From NCBI RefSeq assembly GCF_026151205.1, contig NC_087073.1:13659837-13723836 (forward strand): a stretch of 64,000 nucleotides of DNA. Reading direction: 5' to 3'. Below the pieces are notes generated by a model. That model was not told where the DNA came from and ran no database searches. It worked only from the letters and a program-made list of their open reading frames with translations. The stretch comes from Bolinopsis microptera. Lineage: Eukaryota; Ctenophora; Tentaculata; Lobata; Bolinopsidae. The position numbers and the translations under genes are program-made. Shown piece after piece: positions 1 through 12,535 of the stretch (its first letter is position 1; each line of letters begins with the position of its first letter).

Positions 1-1
1 A

Positions 2-1825
2 GACGCAAAGAAGCAACTGGACGAAGCCTATAATGCTGCTACTTCACAGCACATTCGACAACAGACTGACCGGCTGGAGAAAACTAACCCTGAGCACAGG
101 CATCGCAGTTCCTGGCACATCATCAGGCAACTAACATCTTCCGACACTGTGCCATACTGCAAAGTGCCAGGAGGCACTACCGAAGAACGGCTCAACATCT
201 GGTTCGAGCACTTCAAGTCCCTTCTAGGCACAGAACTGAGAACAGCCTCCGCCGGACCTCACCCTCCCCTTCTTCAACCAGCGAGTATCTGACACCCTGC
301 CCATCAGCTGCTCATCCTTCAGCATGTCAGAACTCGACACGGTTCTGAAGTCCGTCAAGTCCTCCAAGTCACCCGGTCTAGATAGCATCCCTCCCTCAGT
401 CTGGAAGCTTCCCCAGCTACGTGAAAACCTCCTCGGATTCTGTAACAAAGCACTCATGGATGGTGTGATCCCTCAAGCCTGGAAAACGGCCTCTATCATT
501 CCTATCCCCAAAAAGGGTGATCTTACTAATCCAGGAAACTACCGTGGCATTTCACTGGCACCGGTTGCAGCGAAAGTTTTTAACAAGCTCATCCTCAACC
601 GGATCTACCCATTCATTGATCCCCTCTTGCGGCCAAACCAAAATGGGTTCCGTAGAGGAAGATCCACACTCCCACAGGTCCTTGCCCTACGTCGTATACT
701 CGAGGAATGCAAGATCGGAAATCGCTCAGCCGCAATTGTGTTTGTCGATTTTTCGAAAGTGTTCGACAGCATTAACCGGGATGCCCTTTTCCACACCCTC
801 TCCCTCTACGGTATCCCTGCTCCACTTGTAGATGCTATCACTATCAGGCTTCTTTATGACTCATCGTTCTCTCGTGTCCAGACCATCGACGGCCTTACTG
901 ACTTTTTTAGGACACTTATTGGAGTTCTTCAAGGGGACACTCTAGCACCCTTTCTCTTCATCATCGTCCTTGACTATGTCCTCAGAAGCTGCATGGGTGA
1001 AGAATTCGGTCTTACCATCGTGCCTAGGAAAAGTCGAAGAGTGCCTGCGGTCAAAATCACAGACCTTGACTTTGCTGATGATTTGGCCTTAATTTCAGAC
1101 ACCATAGAGCAAGTCCAACTTCTGCTGACAGACCTTGAAAATGCAGCCGCACAAGTTGGTCTTGCTATGAATGCTTCTAAGACCGAGTTCATGACCATCA
1201 ACATCCCTGACACTGTCGACTTACATTCCATCTCAGGCCGCCAGATTAAACAGGTTGATGATTTTAAATACCTCGGCTCTTTCATTGCGGACAGTAGAAA
1301 GGATTTCAACACAAGGAAAGGAATGGCCTGGTCAGCCTCTATTAAACTGCAAAAAGTCTGGTCCTCTGGCATTTCCGAACAACTGAAAGTCAAGTTCTTT
1401 AGAGCCTGTGTCGAACCAGTATTGCTCTATGGATCAGAGACATGGACCATAAACAAGCAGCTTGAGAAGCGCCTCAACTGATGCTACACCCGTCTTTTAA
1501 TAAAGGCCAAGAACATCTCGTGGAAGAAGCATCCAACCCTCAAGCAGATCTATGGCAACCTTCCATCTATTGCATCAGTGGTTGCGTCGAGGCGTTCCAG
1601 ATTTGCTGGGCATTGCATGAGAGCTTCTGACCAAGTTATCTCCTCTATCCTCCCCGGCCCTGGCGACTTGCCCAATCCGGCCGTGGAAGGAGACCACTCA
1701 CCTTCCTGGACGTAGTAGCTCGTGACACTGGGCTCCAGTTAGACGACCTTCGAACTGTTATGTGCGATCGAGACGTGTGGAGTCAGACAGTGAATGGGAT
1801 TTCGATTGAGGATCGCCCAAAGTAA
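2..1825 (+). pseudogene. decayed non-LTR (LINE) retrotransposon, reverse transcriptase region, 5' end outside window
   Basis: The longest open stretch (324-1481) encodes a reverse transcriptase core: SPGLDSIP, the NYRGISL block, GFRRGRST, FVDFSKVFDS, GVLQGDTLAPFLF and the catalytic FADD box (about 1069-1080). Upstream, 2-290 is open in another frame and reads as the region before the RT, so a frameshift lies near 240-300. A TGA at 1479 interrupts an otherwise continuing frame (CYTRLL... to about 1710). A further frameshift near 1675-1690 leads into a last open stretch (DVVARDTGLQLDDLRT...) ending at a TAA near 1825. The element is therefore non-autonomous now. It moved by target-primed reverse transcription; endonuclease sequence would lie left of the window. 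The clade (RTE-, CR1- or Jockey-like) is not settled by eye. Confidence 0.9.
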
Positions 1826-2051
1826 AAGTAAGTATATTACATAGAGATTAGAGTTAGACTATGTTTAGGGCTAGGGTTAGGGTATGAGCCATGAAATTAT
1901 ATTAAGGTTATTATATATTAGGGTTATGGATAGCTTCGGGGTTATGGTTTGACGTTACTGTTAGCAACGGGTTTGTCACTATAAAGCAGGAAGTAGGAAC
2001 TTTCTGCTTCCGATACTCATGAGCAAAGCATTGTTTTGTCATTCGTTTGGG
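1826..2051. other. LINE 3' flank with telomere-like TTAGGG remnants
   Basis: No gene is seen. Around 1862-1885 and 1918-1925 there are a few degenerate TTAGGG/CTAGGG units, too few to be a telomere. Similar scattered units occur near 21830-21860. Confidence 0.4.
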
Positions 2052-2128
2052 TTACTGGGCGGCGCTCAGGCTGTCATTCTGCCGAAACTTTATTCGGTTT
2101 ATGAATAAAGCCTGGGGTCCTCAGGTAA
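2052..2128 (+). repeat. short dispersed repeat family R1, copy 1
   Basis: It begins TTACTGGGCGGCGCTCAG, continues with CTGTCATTC and CCGAA, and ends near CCTGGGGTCCTCAGGTAA. The same blocks in the same order occur at 34105-34193 and, reversed, at 37299-37412. The size of 77-115 bp, the near-complementary ends (TTAC...GTAA) and the location in introns and intergenic DNA suggest a MITE- or SINE-like element. Confidence 0.65.
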
Positions 2129-2892
2129 TCGTTTGGGTAGTGGGTGCCTGCTTTGACTCCTTTCTTTGTGTTACAAAAAAAAAACTCGCATAAACGAGTC
2201 CATTATAGCATTAGCTGACAGATTACAAGCTACTATGAACTCAATGTTCACTGAGAGCTTGCTGAATGGATGCCTTTTAACAAGGCTTTGCCGAACCAGA
2301 ACCGTGTGTTGAATTTTCAGCTATAAGGGAGAAGCCATATAAGGGAGAAGTCGACAAAAACCGCTCTTTCAGATACATAATAATAATATTACAAACAAAT
2401 ATATAAATTTTGTTTGTGACTCAAACAAATACACAAAAAAAAATAACATTTTCATTAACGGGTGATACCCGTGCAATATTTATTTTAAATATTGAAATAA
2501 CATGAAATATTGAAATAACATCATCAATGAGTTGAGAAGTGGCGCACGTGTTAGTAGGTTATTATAAACCTACAACAGTTTCATGAGGATTTCAACTTCT
2601 CAGCTGTTTCACTGAGGGGGTTATAATGATAACTTAGTTTCAACCTAGGTGAAATTGTATCCAGATATAAAGTCCACACCTTGAACTCACTGCCAAGATA
2701 AAGTTGTCTGTGTTGTGTCCGCGAACATTTTTCAATTTCGTTAGCAAACAAAGCTAACCCAAATCTGAACTACAATCATTGGCTTTATCGTCAAACCATC
2801 AGATTAAATTCATATCTGACAACATTATTACATTACATGACATAGAGATCGTTATGAAGATTACATTTAACATTAACTTTTGATGTGAGCTG
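2129..2892. other. AT-rich intergenic DNA
   Basis: No coding signal is seen. A small palindrome, ACGGGTGATACCCGT, lies at about 2459-2473. Related motifs ending in GTATCACCCGT or GATACTCGT occur near 35737-35755 and 36174-36190, possibly ends of another mobile element. Confidence 0.4.
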
Positions 2893-3844
2893 TTAATCAG
2901 CCCCTGAGTCCCAATATAGATAGCTCCACCGTTTGTTGTGGTAATAGTTGTATAAACACATCAGTTGGAAACAGAAGACGAAGTAGACGATTATAAAGAA
3001 TATCTGGCCGAGGATAGCTTTTCTGCACGCGTAAACTCTCTCCTCTGCCTTGGCACACTCTTGAGCTGTAATAAACACGTGTTATAATCCAGTTTATAGT
3101 GTTATGTATCAGTATAATAAATAATTTCCTGATTTAAATTAAAAAACAATGAAACTTTTTATAAAGGAGAAAAGTGTTAGTGCACGAGTGGAACATGTTG
3201 TTGAGAGGAATTTTCCAAATGATGGTACAAAAGTAGCATCAAATATGATTCATCTATTCGTAGCAATGTAGCAACAACATGAAGTTGATTTTGGTAAATC
3301 AGAAGCACCGAATCAAAATATAAGTGCAGCCAGGATACCTTATCGGCTCTTTACTTGACGGCCTATTCGAGTAATTTGCTCTCAATGCTCACAATTTGGG
3401 CTGCTAATTATAATGTATACCGTTATGTTACTGGACCAATTTTTTGACAATATACTCAGACTCTCACACTGCCATGTATTGAAATATTGCACTAGTGTTG
3501 TTTAGATTTGTACCGGTACGGTAATTTTTTAATTTGTTTGTGTTAGACACGAAGAATAGAAATATTCGTAAAATTGTCAAAATTAAACTTCTGAGATGCC
3601 CTAAATTAGGCCGCTCACGGTCCGGAAAAGGGCCGATAAGGTAGCACAGATATGGATTCAAAAAATACTACAGAGAGTAATATAGAATAAATATAGATTT
3701 TCATAATTTTAATTTATCTGACTTCGGTATATTGCGAGGAAACTGCGAACCTTCAAACTTAGCAAAGGATTTCTCCATATAAGGTGAAGGTAGGTTCCTA
3801 TCAGAGGCGTCTGCATCGAATAGATCGTGGATCGAATCAGCCAT
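2893..3844 (-). CDS. candidate two-exon small single-pass membrane protein (unrecognised)
   Basis: Proposed minus-strand join: exon 1 3844-3751, starting ATG (MADSIHDLFDADASD...), and exon 2 3065-2893, ending TAA. Exon 2 follows a good acceptor (TTTATTACAG) and begins in phase 1. Exon 1 can leave in phase 1 at GAAG/GT, but its donor (GTTCGC) is poor. The product would be about 88 residues: an acidic N-terminus, a charged stretch with two cysteines (QECAKAEERVYAC), one hydrophobic segment of about 23 residues (ILGQIFFIIVYFVFC...) and a short Trp/Tyr tail. I do not recognise the family. A near-copy of the end of exon 1 with a better donor lies at 15466-15495 and might be the real partner exon. 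The exon 2 signal is stronger than the join. Confidence 0.35.
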
Positions 3845-6844
3845 ACTTTATTAATCTACGCAGCCGATGAAATTAATGGAATTCAAAGTAAATGAATTCC
3901 TGAGTGCACAAATAAACTAAACTGTGACGTTTGACATGACAAGTTTGAGTGGATACGAAAGTACAAAATTTAAAAAAAATTTAGACCAGTACAGTTCAAA
4001 GATACAGCAAATAATAAATATGCGACTTTAACCGAGAGTATGAACAACGAACATGCTAAACTATTTCCTGCAGACCATGAAGTCTGAGGTTTAGGTTATC
4101 TAAACAAAAATAGTCCCGGAACAAGACTAGAAAATGAATCGTAATATGGCACTTAAAATCTCTGTATCTTTACAAGTCTCTACAAGCCGCTGTCCGATAA
4201 CGTACAACATATTGACATAATATTAAAGCAGACTATCATGATCATGTAACATATTATGCAGCTTTATCTCTTAATACCCCTGATATACCAAAGTGCAATT
4301 TCATTAATCAAAATATGGGCCCCTGTTCCATATTGAGACCCTGCACCAGCTGCAAACACTATTTCACCGACACTTAAACATTTCTTCTCGAGTGAAAAGT
4401 TAAAGTAAGTTAAAGTAAGTAAGTTATGTTGTCCACAAACGGACACTTCAGCATAACTTTTTACTTAATAGCTCTCTCAACTTAAGTGCTTAAGTACGTG
4501 CGCACCTAAATAGCTAAGTAAACACTTATTTATATGTTATTATAGCTTTATTATATATTAAAGTCACTATTGTGACGGTACATTAGAACTAGACAGAAAC
4601 AAAGTGTGAAGAGCCTGAACGGAACCCCTCGGTTTCAGTTCCTTGTTTAACACTGCCGTACAGCAAGGACATCCACCGCGTTCTCCAAGGATGGGCACAT
4701 AGCTCACTCCACACTATGCTCTGTCAAATGTTGTGTATATACCAAGGATCTACAGGAAATATTTCCTTGTAAGTTTAGAGGGCGATCTGTGAACAGACAA
4801 CTACCTCATTCCCAACTATAGGAACCAGAATTCCTATACTATCCCAACGAGCTACACCAAGCATAGTTTCAGATGTGGCTCTCGTGAAGAAAGTCTTATC
4901 CGAAAACAAAAATCTGCTTAAAGTTGCACGTCTTATAAATTGAAAAAATTAACTAAGAGCAGCGTTAAAAGCGGTCCAAACAGGAGGTCGCTGCTGCACC
5001 CCTAAATTGTACTCTAAACTGTACTTAAGGCGGCTCAAGGGCTAAATTAGGAGCGCGGAATGGTTTGAGTATAAGCTGTTCAAGATTTTTGCGTCAAAAT
5101 GAAATGTGGACCTGCTTGATAGACAGGAAATTAATTGAAGGGGTTCGAACATGTCACTCCAGAACTTAAGTTGACAGTGAAGTTTGTATATCCCTATATT
5201 GTGTGGGTAAGATGACGGCGGTCCACAAACGAGAACGCTAAAAAAGGCTCTTTACATAACCTCTCCTGGATACCGCCGGAGTGTGTTATAACCTATCGAA
5301 CAGAGGTCTATTCCAGAATATTGACTGCATTATATATATACACAGATATATATATATATATATATATATCTTATGATGCGGATCTAAGACCCTGTCAAAG
5401 CGATTAAATGGGCTAAACTCCACATATATTTAACCGGAGACTACAGATTAATGGAGAATATATATATAATATATATCTCTCTCTATATATATATAGAGAG
5501 AGAGAGAGAGCATATGCATTTTAATATATAGAATATAGATTAATGATCATGTTCCATATAGCTGGTCGCATCACATGAAGATGTGTTAAACTACAGCATG
5601 AAGATAAAACTACAACACGAAGACAAAACTATAGTATAAAGCTTAGAAAAACGACGAACATTATTGAAGGTTCACAGCTGAAGGTCTAAAAACGCTGCTT
5701 TAGTTCATATAAACAGGAAGTGTTGAATTAGTCAGTCCAATTTAGAATCTTTGTTCATCTCAAGAAACAAAAGAGACAGGTGTGGCTATTGTGAACGTTT
5801 CTTTAATAAAGTTGAAGCAGTATACTAGTGTCGTGGAGAGCAGAGTGGATGCATACTTACTGGTCGGTCTGTAGTAATCTATTACTACAACTAGTACTAG
5901 TAGTACTGCTACTACTACTACAAGTAGTAGTATTAGCTTTAATCTATTGAAACGTGTGCACATTATGGAATTATGGGTCCATTAATTCGACTGGAAACCG
6001 AAAAGTGCTAATATGAGCTACTACCCCCATACTGCCCGAAACCAACCATGGTCGATTATATAAAGATTGGATTAATAAACCGCTGTATTTATTAATGAGT
6101 TTAGATTGTCTGATCTGGTCTGTACAATGATAACTGGTAGTTACTATAAAAGTATAAATCTGTGAAATGTACAGTCTGTCGGGTACAATGTACTTAAAAC
6201 GTTATAAACTTGGTCTGTGTAACAACAGCTCATAGTGCTGCTAATAGCTTCTAAACGTATATAATAGGTGGTGGTTTACTGTAACTAGTAGTTTATAAAC
6301 CTACAAATAAAGTGTCCTTTAGTATACTATAAACAACTGAGGAACGGTGTTGTACAAGGTTATAAACCTACTAATGTGACACATTGGCTAAAAGCTTAAT
6401 AGATGACTGGTAAACTACAGTGTGTTTTGAATGTACTTTTTGAATAATTTGGGTCATATCTTTTCTTTTTGATCAAGAAATACTTTGTTTTGATGTATGA
6501 TAAAAATTGTCTTAATATTTTATAACGCGCTCCATAATGATAAAGCCCCATTTCCTATGGATGATTCAGTATTTTAAAATTTACTTCGGTTGCTAGGGGA
6601 CTGATTGTGGTTGCTATGGTGGCCATGGCAACGTACAAATTCAGAAGTCGCCATTGAATCTTAAAACTTCAGACAAATATAGTACATCCTAGCGAAACTT
6701 TTAAAGACATTAGAAGCACTGTAGCAGAATGAAGGGTACTAGCACTGACTACTGTAGTACTGTAAAGTGTGCACTATAACACCCACAACAACACGCATTC
6801 AAGCTAGCTGGAATTAATCAGAACTGAGTTAATCCCAGCAGAGC
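3845..6844. other. AT-rich intergenic DNA
   Basis: No convincing gene. It holds simple repeats: (TA)n around 5330-5370, mixed TA/GA tracts at 5455-5512 and an ACT/AGT-rich patch at 5875-5935. Short open frames here have no splice context, composition bias or recognisable motif. Confidence 0.5.
5330..5515. repeat. TA and GA/CT microsatellites
   Basis: Runs of TATATA at 5331-5370 and TATATA/CTCTCT followed by GAGAGA at 5459-5512. The CT and GA runs are complementary and could fold into a hairpin. Confidence 0.8.
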
Positions 6845-6889
6845 AATCCTTGCAACCCAATCAGTCGCTCAGTAACAGCTATAGTTACT

Positions 6890-7815
6890 TTAGCAACTAT
6901 TGTAGCTATAGTAACTACAGTAACTTGAATAACTGTAGTAACTGTAGTAACTATAGTAACTATAGTAACTACAGTGACGACAGTAACTATAGTAACTACA
7001 GTAACTTGAATAACTGTAGTAACTGTAGTAACTATAGTAACTATAGTAACTACAGTGACGACAGTAACTATAGTAACTATAGTAACTACAGTAACTAAAG
7101 TAACTAAAGTAACTAAGGTAACTAAAGTAACTAAAGTAACTAAAGTAACTAAAGTAACTAAAGTAACTAAAGTAACTAAAGTAACTAAAGTAACTAAAGT
7201 AACTAAAGTAACTAAAGTAACTAAAGTAACTAAAGTAACTAAAGTAACTAAAGTAACTAAAGTAACTAAAGTAACTAAAGTAACTATAGTAACTATAGTA
7301 ACTATAGTAACTATAGTAACTAAAGTAACTATAGTAACTATAGTAACTATAGTAACTATAGTAACTATAGTAACCCTATAGTAACTATAGTAACCCTATA
7401 GTAACTATAGTAACTATAGTAACTATAGTAACTATAGTAACTATAGTAACTATAGTAACTATAGTAACTATAGTAACTATAGTAACTATAGTAACTATAG
7501 TAACTATAGTAACTATAGTAACTATAGTAACTATAGTAACTATAGTAACTATAGTAACTATAGTAACTATAGTAACTATAGTAACTATAGTAACTATAGT
7601 AACTATAGTAACTATAGTAACTATAGTAACTATAGTAACTATAGTAACTATAGTAACTATAGTAACTATAGTAACTATAGTAACTATAGTAACTATAGTA
7701 ACTATAGTAACTATAGTAACTATAGTAACTATAGTAATTAAAGCAACTAAAGCAACTAAAGTAAAAAAAGTAACTACAATTAAAGTAAAGTTAACTACAA
7801 TTATAGTAACTACAG
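6890..7815 (+). repeat. 9-bp GTAAC-type minisatellite array
   Basis: About 100 units of nine bases, mainly TAACTATAG, with a central block of TAACTAAAG (about 7090-7285) and left-hand variants TAACTACAG and TAACTGTAG. Edges are degenerate. Because 9 is a multiple of 3 and the units lack stops in some frames, long spurious frames (Ser-Asn-Tyr or Val-Thr-Lys repeats) appear; these are not genes. Confidence 0.95.
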
Positions 7816-8045
7816 TAACACCGTGTTCACACTGCGTAACACTATACTAACACTTACCAAGTGCCTTGCTGTAAAAGTTTGTCCGTAGGACGGGTTTCTG
7901 GTCTGTGAGGCGCATAATGGAACAATGAACCGCAGATATTCCCAACGATTGAGAAGCCGGCGTACATACCTGATAAACGGCCCCCTGCCACGCTCATCAG
8001 AGCAAATTATGGGACCGAATAAGCAGACAAAGCTTTAAAAGGTCT

Positions 8046-9163
8046 TTGTAAATATTCTGAGTGCGGGTCAGGGTGTTGTGTGGTGATACTGATGGAATAC
8101 TAGAATATTCTGAGTCAGGGTGTTGTGTGGTGATGGAATACTAGAGTATTCTGAGTCAGGGTGTTGTGTGGTGATGGTATACTAGAATATTCTGAGTCAG
8201 GGTGTTGTGTGGTGATGGAATACTAGAGTATTCTGAGTCAGGGTGTTGTGTGGTGATGGAATACTAGAATATTCTGAGTCAGGGTGTTGTGTGGTGATGG
8301 AATACTAGAGTATTCTGAGTCAGGATGTTGTGTGGTGATGGAATACTAGAGTATTCTGAGTCAGGGTGTTGTGTGGTGATGGAATACTAGAATATTCTGA
8401 GTCAGGGTGTTGTGTGGTGATGGAATACTAGAGTATTCTGAGTCAGGGTGTTGTGTGGTGATGGAATACTAGAGTATTCTGAGTCAGGGTGTTGTGTGGT
8501 GATGGTATACTAGAGTATTCTGAGTCAGGGTGTTGTGTGGTGATGGAATACTAGAGTATTCTGAGTCAGGGTGTTGTGTGGTGATGAAATACTAGAGTAT
8601 TCTGAGTCAGGGTGTTGTGTGGTGATGGAATACTAGAGTATTCTGAGTCAGGGTGTTGTGTGTTGATGGAATACTAGAGTATTCTGAGTCAGGGTGTTGT
8701 GTGGTGATGGAATACTAGAGTATTCTGAGTCAGGGTGTTGTGTGGTGATGAAATACTAGAGTATTCTGAGTCAGGGTGTTGTGTGGTGATGGAATACTAG
8801 AGTATTCTGAGTCAGGGTGTTGTGTGGTGATGGAATACTAGAATATTCTGAGTCAGGGTGTTGTGTGGTGATGGAATACTAGAGTATTCTGAGTCAGGGT
8901 GTTGTGTGGTGATGGAATACTAGAGTATTCTGAGTCAGGGTGTTCTGTGGTGATGGAATACTAGAGTATTCTGAGTCAGGGTGTTGTGTGGTGATGAAAT
9001 ACTAGAGTATTCTGAGTCAGGGTGTTGTGTGGTGATGGAATACTAGAGTATTCTGAGTCAGGGTGTTGTGTGGTGATGGAATACTAGAATATTCTGAGTC
9101 AGGGTGTTGTGTGGTGATGGAATACTAGAGTATTCTGAGTCAGGGTGTTGTGTGGTGATGGTT
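8046..9163 (+). repeat. 41-bp minisatellite array, about 27 copies
   Basis: The unit contains TATTCTGAGTCAGGGTGTTG followed by TGTGGTGATGGAATACTAGA. Copies differ by single substitutions (GAGTATTC or GAATATTC; GGAATAC, GGTATAC or GAAATAC). The first unit is diverged. No gene overlaps it. Confidence 0.95.
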
Positions 9164-11295
9164 TCGAGACAACATATATGTCATATTGTATATTTTATTA
9201 TTGAAACTGTATCGTCAGAAACTGGTGCTGCATTCGACTGTCGATCAGGAGTACTAAATGATTTAACTGGTAAGTTTAAACACCTTTGGCCCAACTAGCC
9301 TCAAAGACCACTGTGGACTTAAAAACATCGTTAAGTGTTTAAAATGTTAAGTACGCCGAATTAAAACCGGTAGAAAATACGCCGTTTGTAAAAATTCTAA
9401 GAAATACGTGAAATACGGCCTATTTTGCAGTTTCAGAAGAAAAAAATGTTGATGTTAAATTTTGTCCGAATAACGCACGCATTTCTTGCGATAAACGTTT
9501 CCGCAAAGTACGCAAGTACTAATTTAAAGATCAGCAGCTGCCACGCTCCGCACATCTGACATCATAAGCTGCCTTATTATCATATCTGCCTTATATCAGT
9601 AATCGGCATCATAATCTGCTTGAATACAAATTGCTACCAAAATGGCCCGGTGACTAAAATATAAAATTAAAAGGTGACTAAGAATCTGATTAAGGCGGAA
9701 AAAGTCGCTATAAATTTGTTCGGCCGGATGACTATTTCATTATGTTTCTCCTTCAAGTTCAATTCCATACCATACTGTATCGTGCTTTGCTGATTTGATA
9801 ACTGAGGTATTATTAGTTATTCATAATCGCCAAAAAGTGTGAATAAAATTTTCGTCGGCGGGCTCAGAACACAGGTGCTTCAGATTAAAAGTGACGCCCT
9901 AATCGACGAAGCCATGAAGTCATATTGTGTAGAAATGTATTATTTATATTTATATCTAAATGCTCATTTTAATGAATCAATGGTCGAAATGACAAATTAA
10001 TTATAAGATACGCTACGTACTTAACATCCTTGCTTAAAAATAGTTCTTTTGTTCAAATTTCTGATTGTTTCTGAATAGACTCAGTGAAGACAGATTCTAA
10101 TGGAAATAAATATCTGAATAACGTATCGACATTTCTACGTCATACTCATATTCTGAAATAGTATTAATTCAATTATAACGATCAATATGTACATTAAAAA
10201 TTTGACGACGAAATTTAGTTCAAACAAAATATATAACTGTAAAATAGTTATAAATCTACTGTAAAATAGTTTTTAACGAAATCAGAGCAAATATGAACAA
10301 AAAACTGACAAAATTTATCAAATAGAGCTCATCTGAAAATTAACGAATAGCGTGACGTGTACAGGAGATAAAAGATTAAAAGAGATAAAAGAAATTAATG
10401 GACAGCAGAGGAGTGAAATTTAAACGAAAATATTACTATTTACACGTCACTCAACTAAAAACTGTGTTAGATTGTTCAACTCTGTTTTGTCGTTGAGTGT
10501 TGGTTTCTTTTCAACTAAAAATCGGGCTTCTTTAATCTTTCTGTTGATGAGTGATGTTCCTCTATCTACGATTTGAAGTCTTAGCTTTGGGGGGCCTGTG
10601 TGCTGAGGGTGACTTTCCCTGTAGTCCTTTGCTAGTGTTTATAACACTAAACGTTTATAACACTAAACGTATCGCGAGAATTTACGTATTATGATATTAT
10701 AAGCTCAGTTAATCAAATCTACGATTCGCCTTAATTTGTACGTAATACCAGTAATTAAGAGAAATGAAGGTTACTAGAAATGAAACCCGGTAAATTGTCC
10801 CCCAGTTTGAGGGTTGAATATACCTGGGTATCAATAAATGTTTTTGCCATGAAACGGACCAAACTGATCCTAACTCATATTCCACTCATCATAGCATATC
10901 GCTTCAGCATGTACAAAGGGCATAACCTCAATCAGTTTAATGTAGTGAAATGACTGGTGTGAATGAAGTAGTGTACTAATAGTAATACAAGTTGGAGAGG
11001 ATCAGGTAAGCTTAGTCAGCATCCATGATGTTACAAACCCTCTGGGACATTACTGCACCCAGTCTCCAAAGTTACAGTAAATTCAGAATACCTGGGTATC
11101 ATAAGATATTAAATTAATAGCTTGGCAGTAACCTGGTATTTTCAGCTAAATTATAACACGCGACTGCAAAGATGCACGAGAATCCATTAATAATCATTCA
11201 TGTCGCGACATTGGTCATGAGCTCTTTTACTTATGACGATTGAGTTAACGACCTCTACGAATTGGTAATCTTGTGCCGATAGGTGTCAGATGAAG
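9164..11295. other. AT-rich intergenic DNA
   Basis: No gene, RNA or clear element seen. Two short similar patches, CCTGGGTATCA, occur near 10825 and 11091. Confidence 0.45.
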
Positions 11296-11362
11296 TAACT
11301 ATAGTTACTATAGTAACTATAGTTACTATAGTTACTATAGTTACTATAGTTACTATAGTTTC
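11296..11362. repeat. short GTAAC-type minisatellite
   Basis: AGTAACTATAGTTACTATAG-type units, about seven in alternating and then uniform orientation. The core is the one of the array at 6890-7815. Confidence 0.85.
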
Positions 11363-12535
11363 ATGAGAGATCTCGCCTATTGAAGATTTTGTGACAAAGA
11401 AATGGGATAGTTAATCGTCGATTAAAATGAAAAATACTAAATTTAAGATTCTCATGAAGGAGAAAAGAAGAGAGACTAAGATAAAATAGCAGATACAACT
11501 AATATATTATATGAATAAAATATGGTGAGGATCAGTTTGTAAGATTGCAGCGCTATATAATATACATATAAGATAATATATATAAGCTATATAAGCTCTG
11601 TGTGTCTCAATGCACGATTTATGTACATACTGTATACGCAAATAGCCATTATGCTAGTGTTACGGTAGTAGTTGACAATACCAATATACTAGATGTAACG
11701 ATGCGAAACCATCGGAATCAGCCCGCAATAACGACGAAGGAATTTTATCAATTTGAGAATTAATTTCAAGCGTCAAAAGAAAAGCAGCTCCATTATACTA
11801 TCATAACTTTATAAGATTAATGCTGAGCGCGGTATGTGATATTTTTACAAAGAACTACAATTATATATATTGTACCAGGGATTTGACACACTTAAAATGT
11901 AAGCACATTGACATCTAGCATTATCAGTGATGCTATTAGTGATGGTACCATACCATTACGAGTACAGTATAATTATGCGGTTAATTGGTTTGATACCTGT
12001 AAAAGAGGAAGTTGAAACTACATTAAACAGCCAGCACTTAGTGCTGTAAACACACATACTCTATTTGGTGATGGAAATTAACATGATATCCACATTTTAA
12101 ATGTGTGTCCTAATTACTGCAACGCTTTAGTCTAATTCCAAGCAATCTTTAATTTACGAGATCAATTTGACAGATTGAACAATTCTATTAGTCTCAAAGG
12201 GTTGCTTAAGGAGAGTGAAAATGTAGAAATCATAAAACTTTCTAAATTTGTCCAAAATTTCAATACTGAGGAAAAAATGAGACAACCGTATGCAAATAAA
12301 ATTATCGAACGATGTGAGCATAGTTACAAATCGTAAAAAGTTGGTATAACACTCAAATCAGCAAAACGTTACGAAATCGTCACCATTTGACGATTAATGG
12401 AGAGAATTGGTGTACAGCATGACGTTAGTAAAATTACGATCTCACGATCTCAGACACTCACAAAGTATCGTAAAGTGAGAGAGCAATAATAACGTAGGTC
12501 CTGAAGCAGAGGTATCCAATAGCAATTGGGGCCAG
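11363..12535. other. AT-rich intergenic DNA
   Basis: Nothing recognisable. No open frame, tRNA-like fold or repeat beyond short AT runs was seen. Confidence 0.4.

Noticed and set aside
1862-1885. Telomeric repeats
   Set aside because: Only about three degenerate TTAGGG units in the middle of a contig.
6850-7381. Open frames of 82 and 108 residues rich in Asn-Tyr-Ser or Val-Thr-Lys
   Set aside because: They are translations of the 9-bp minisatellite; unit length is a multiple of three.
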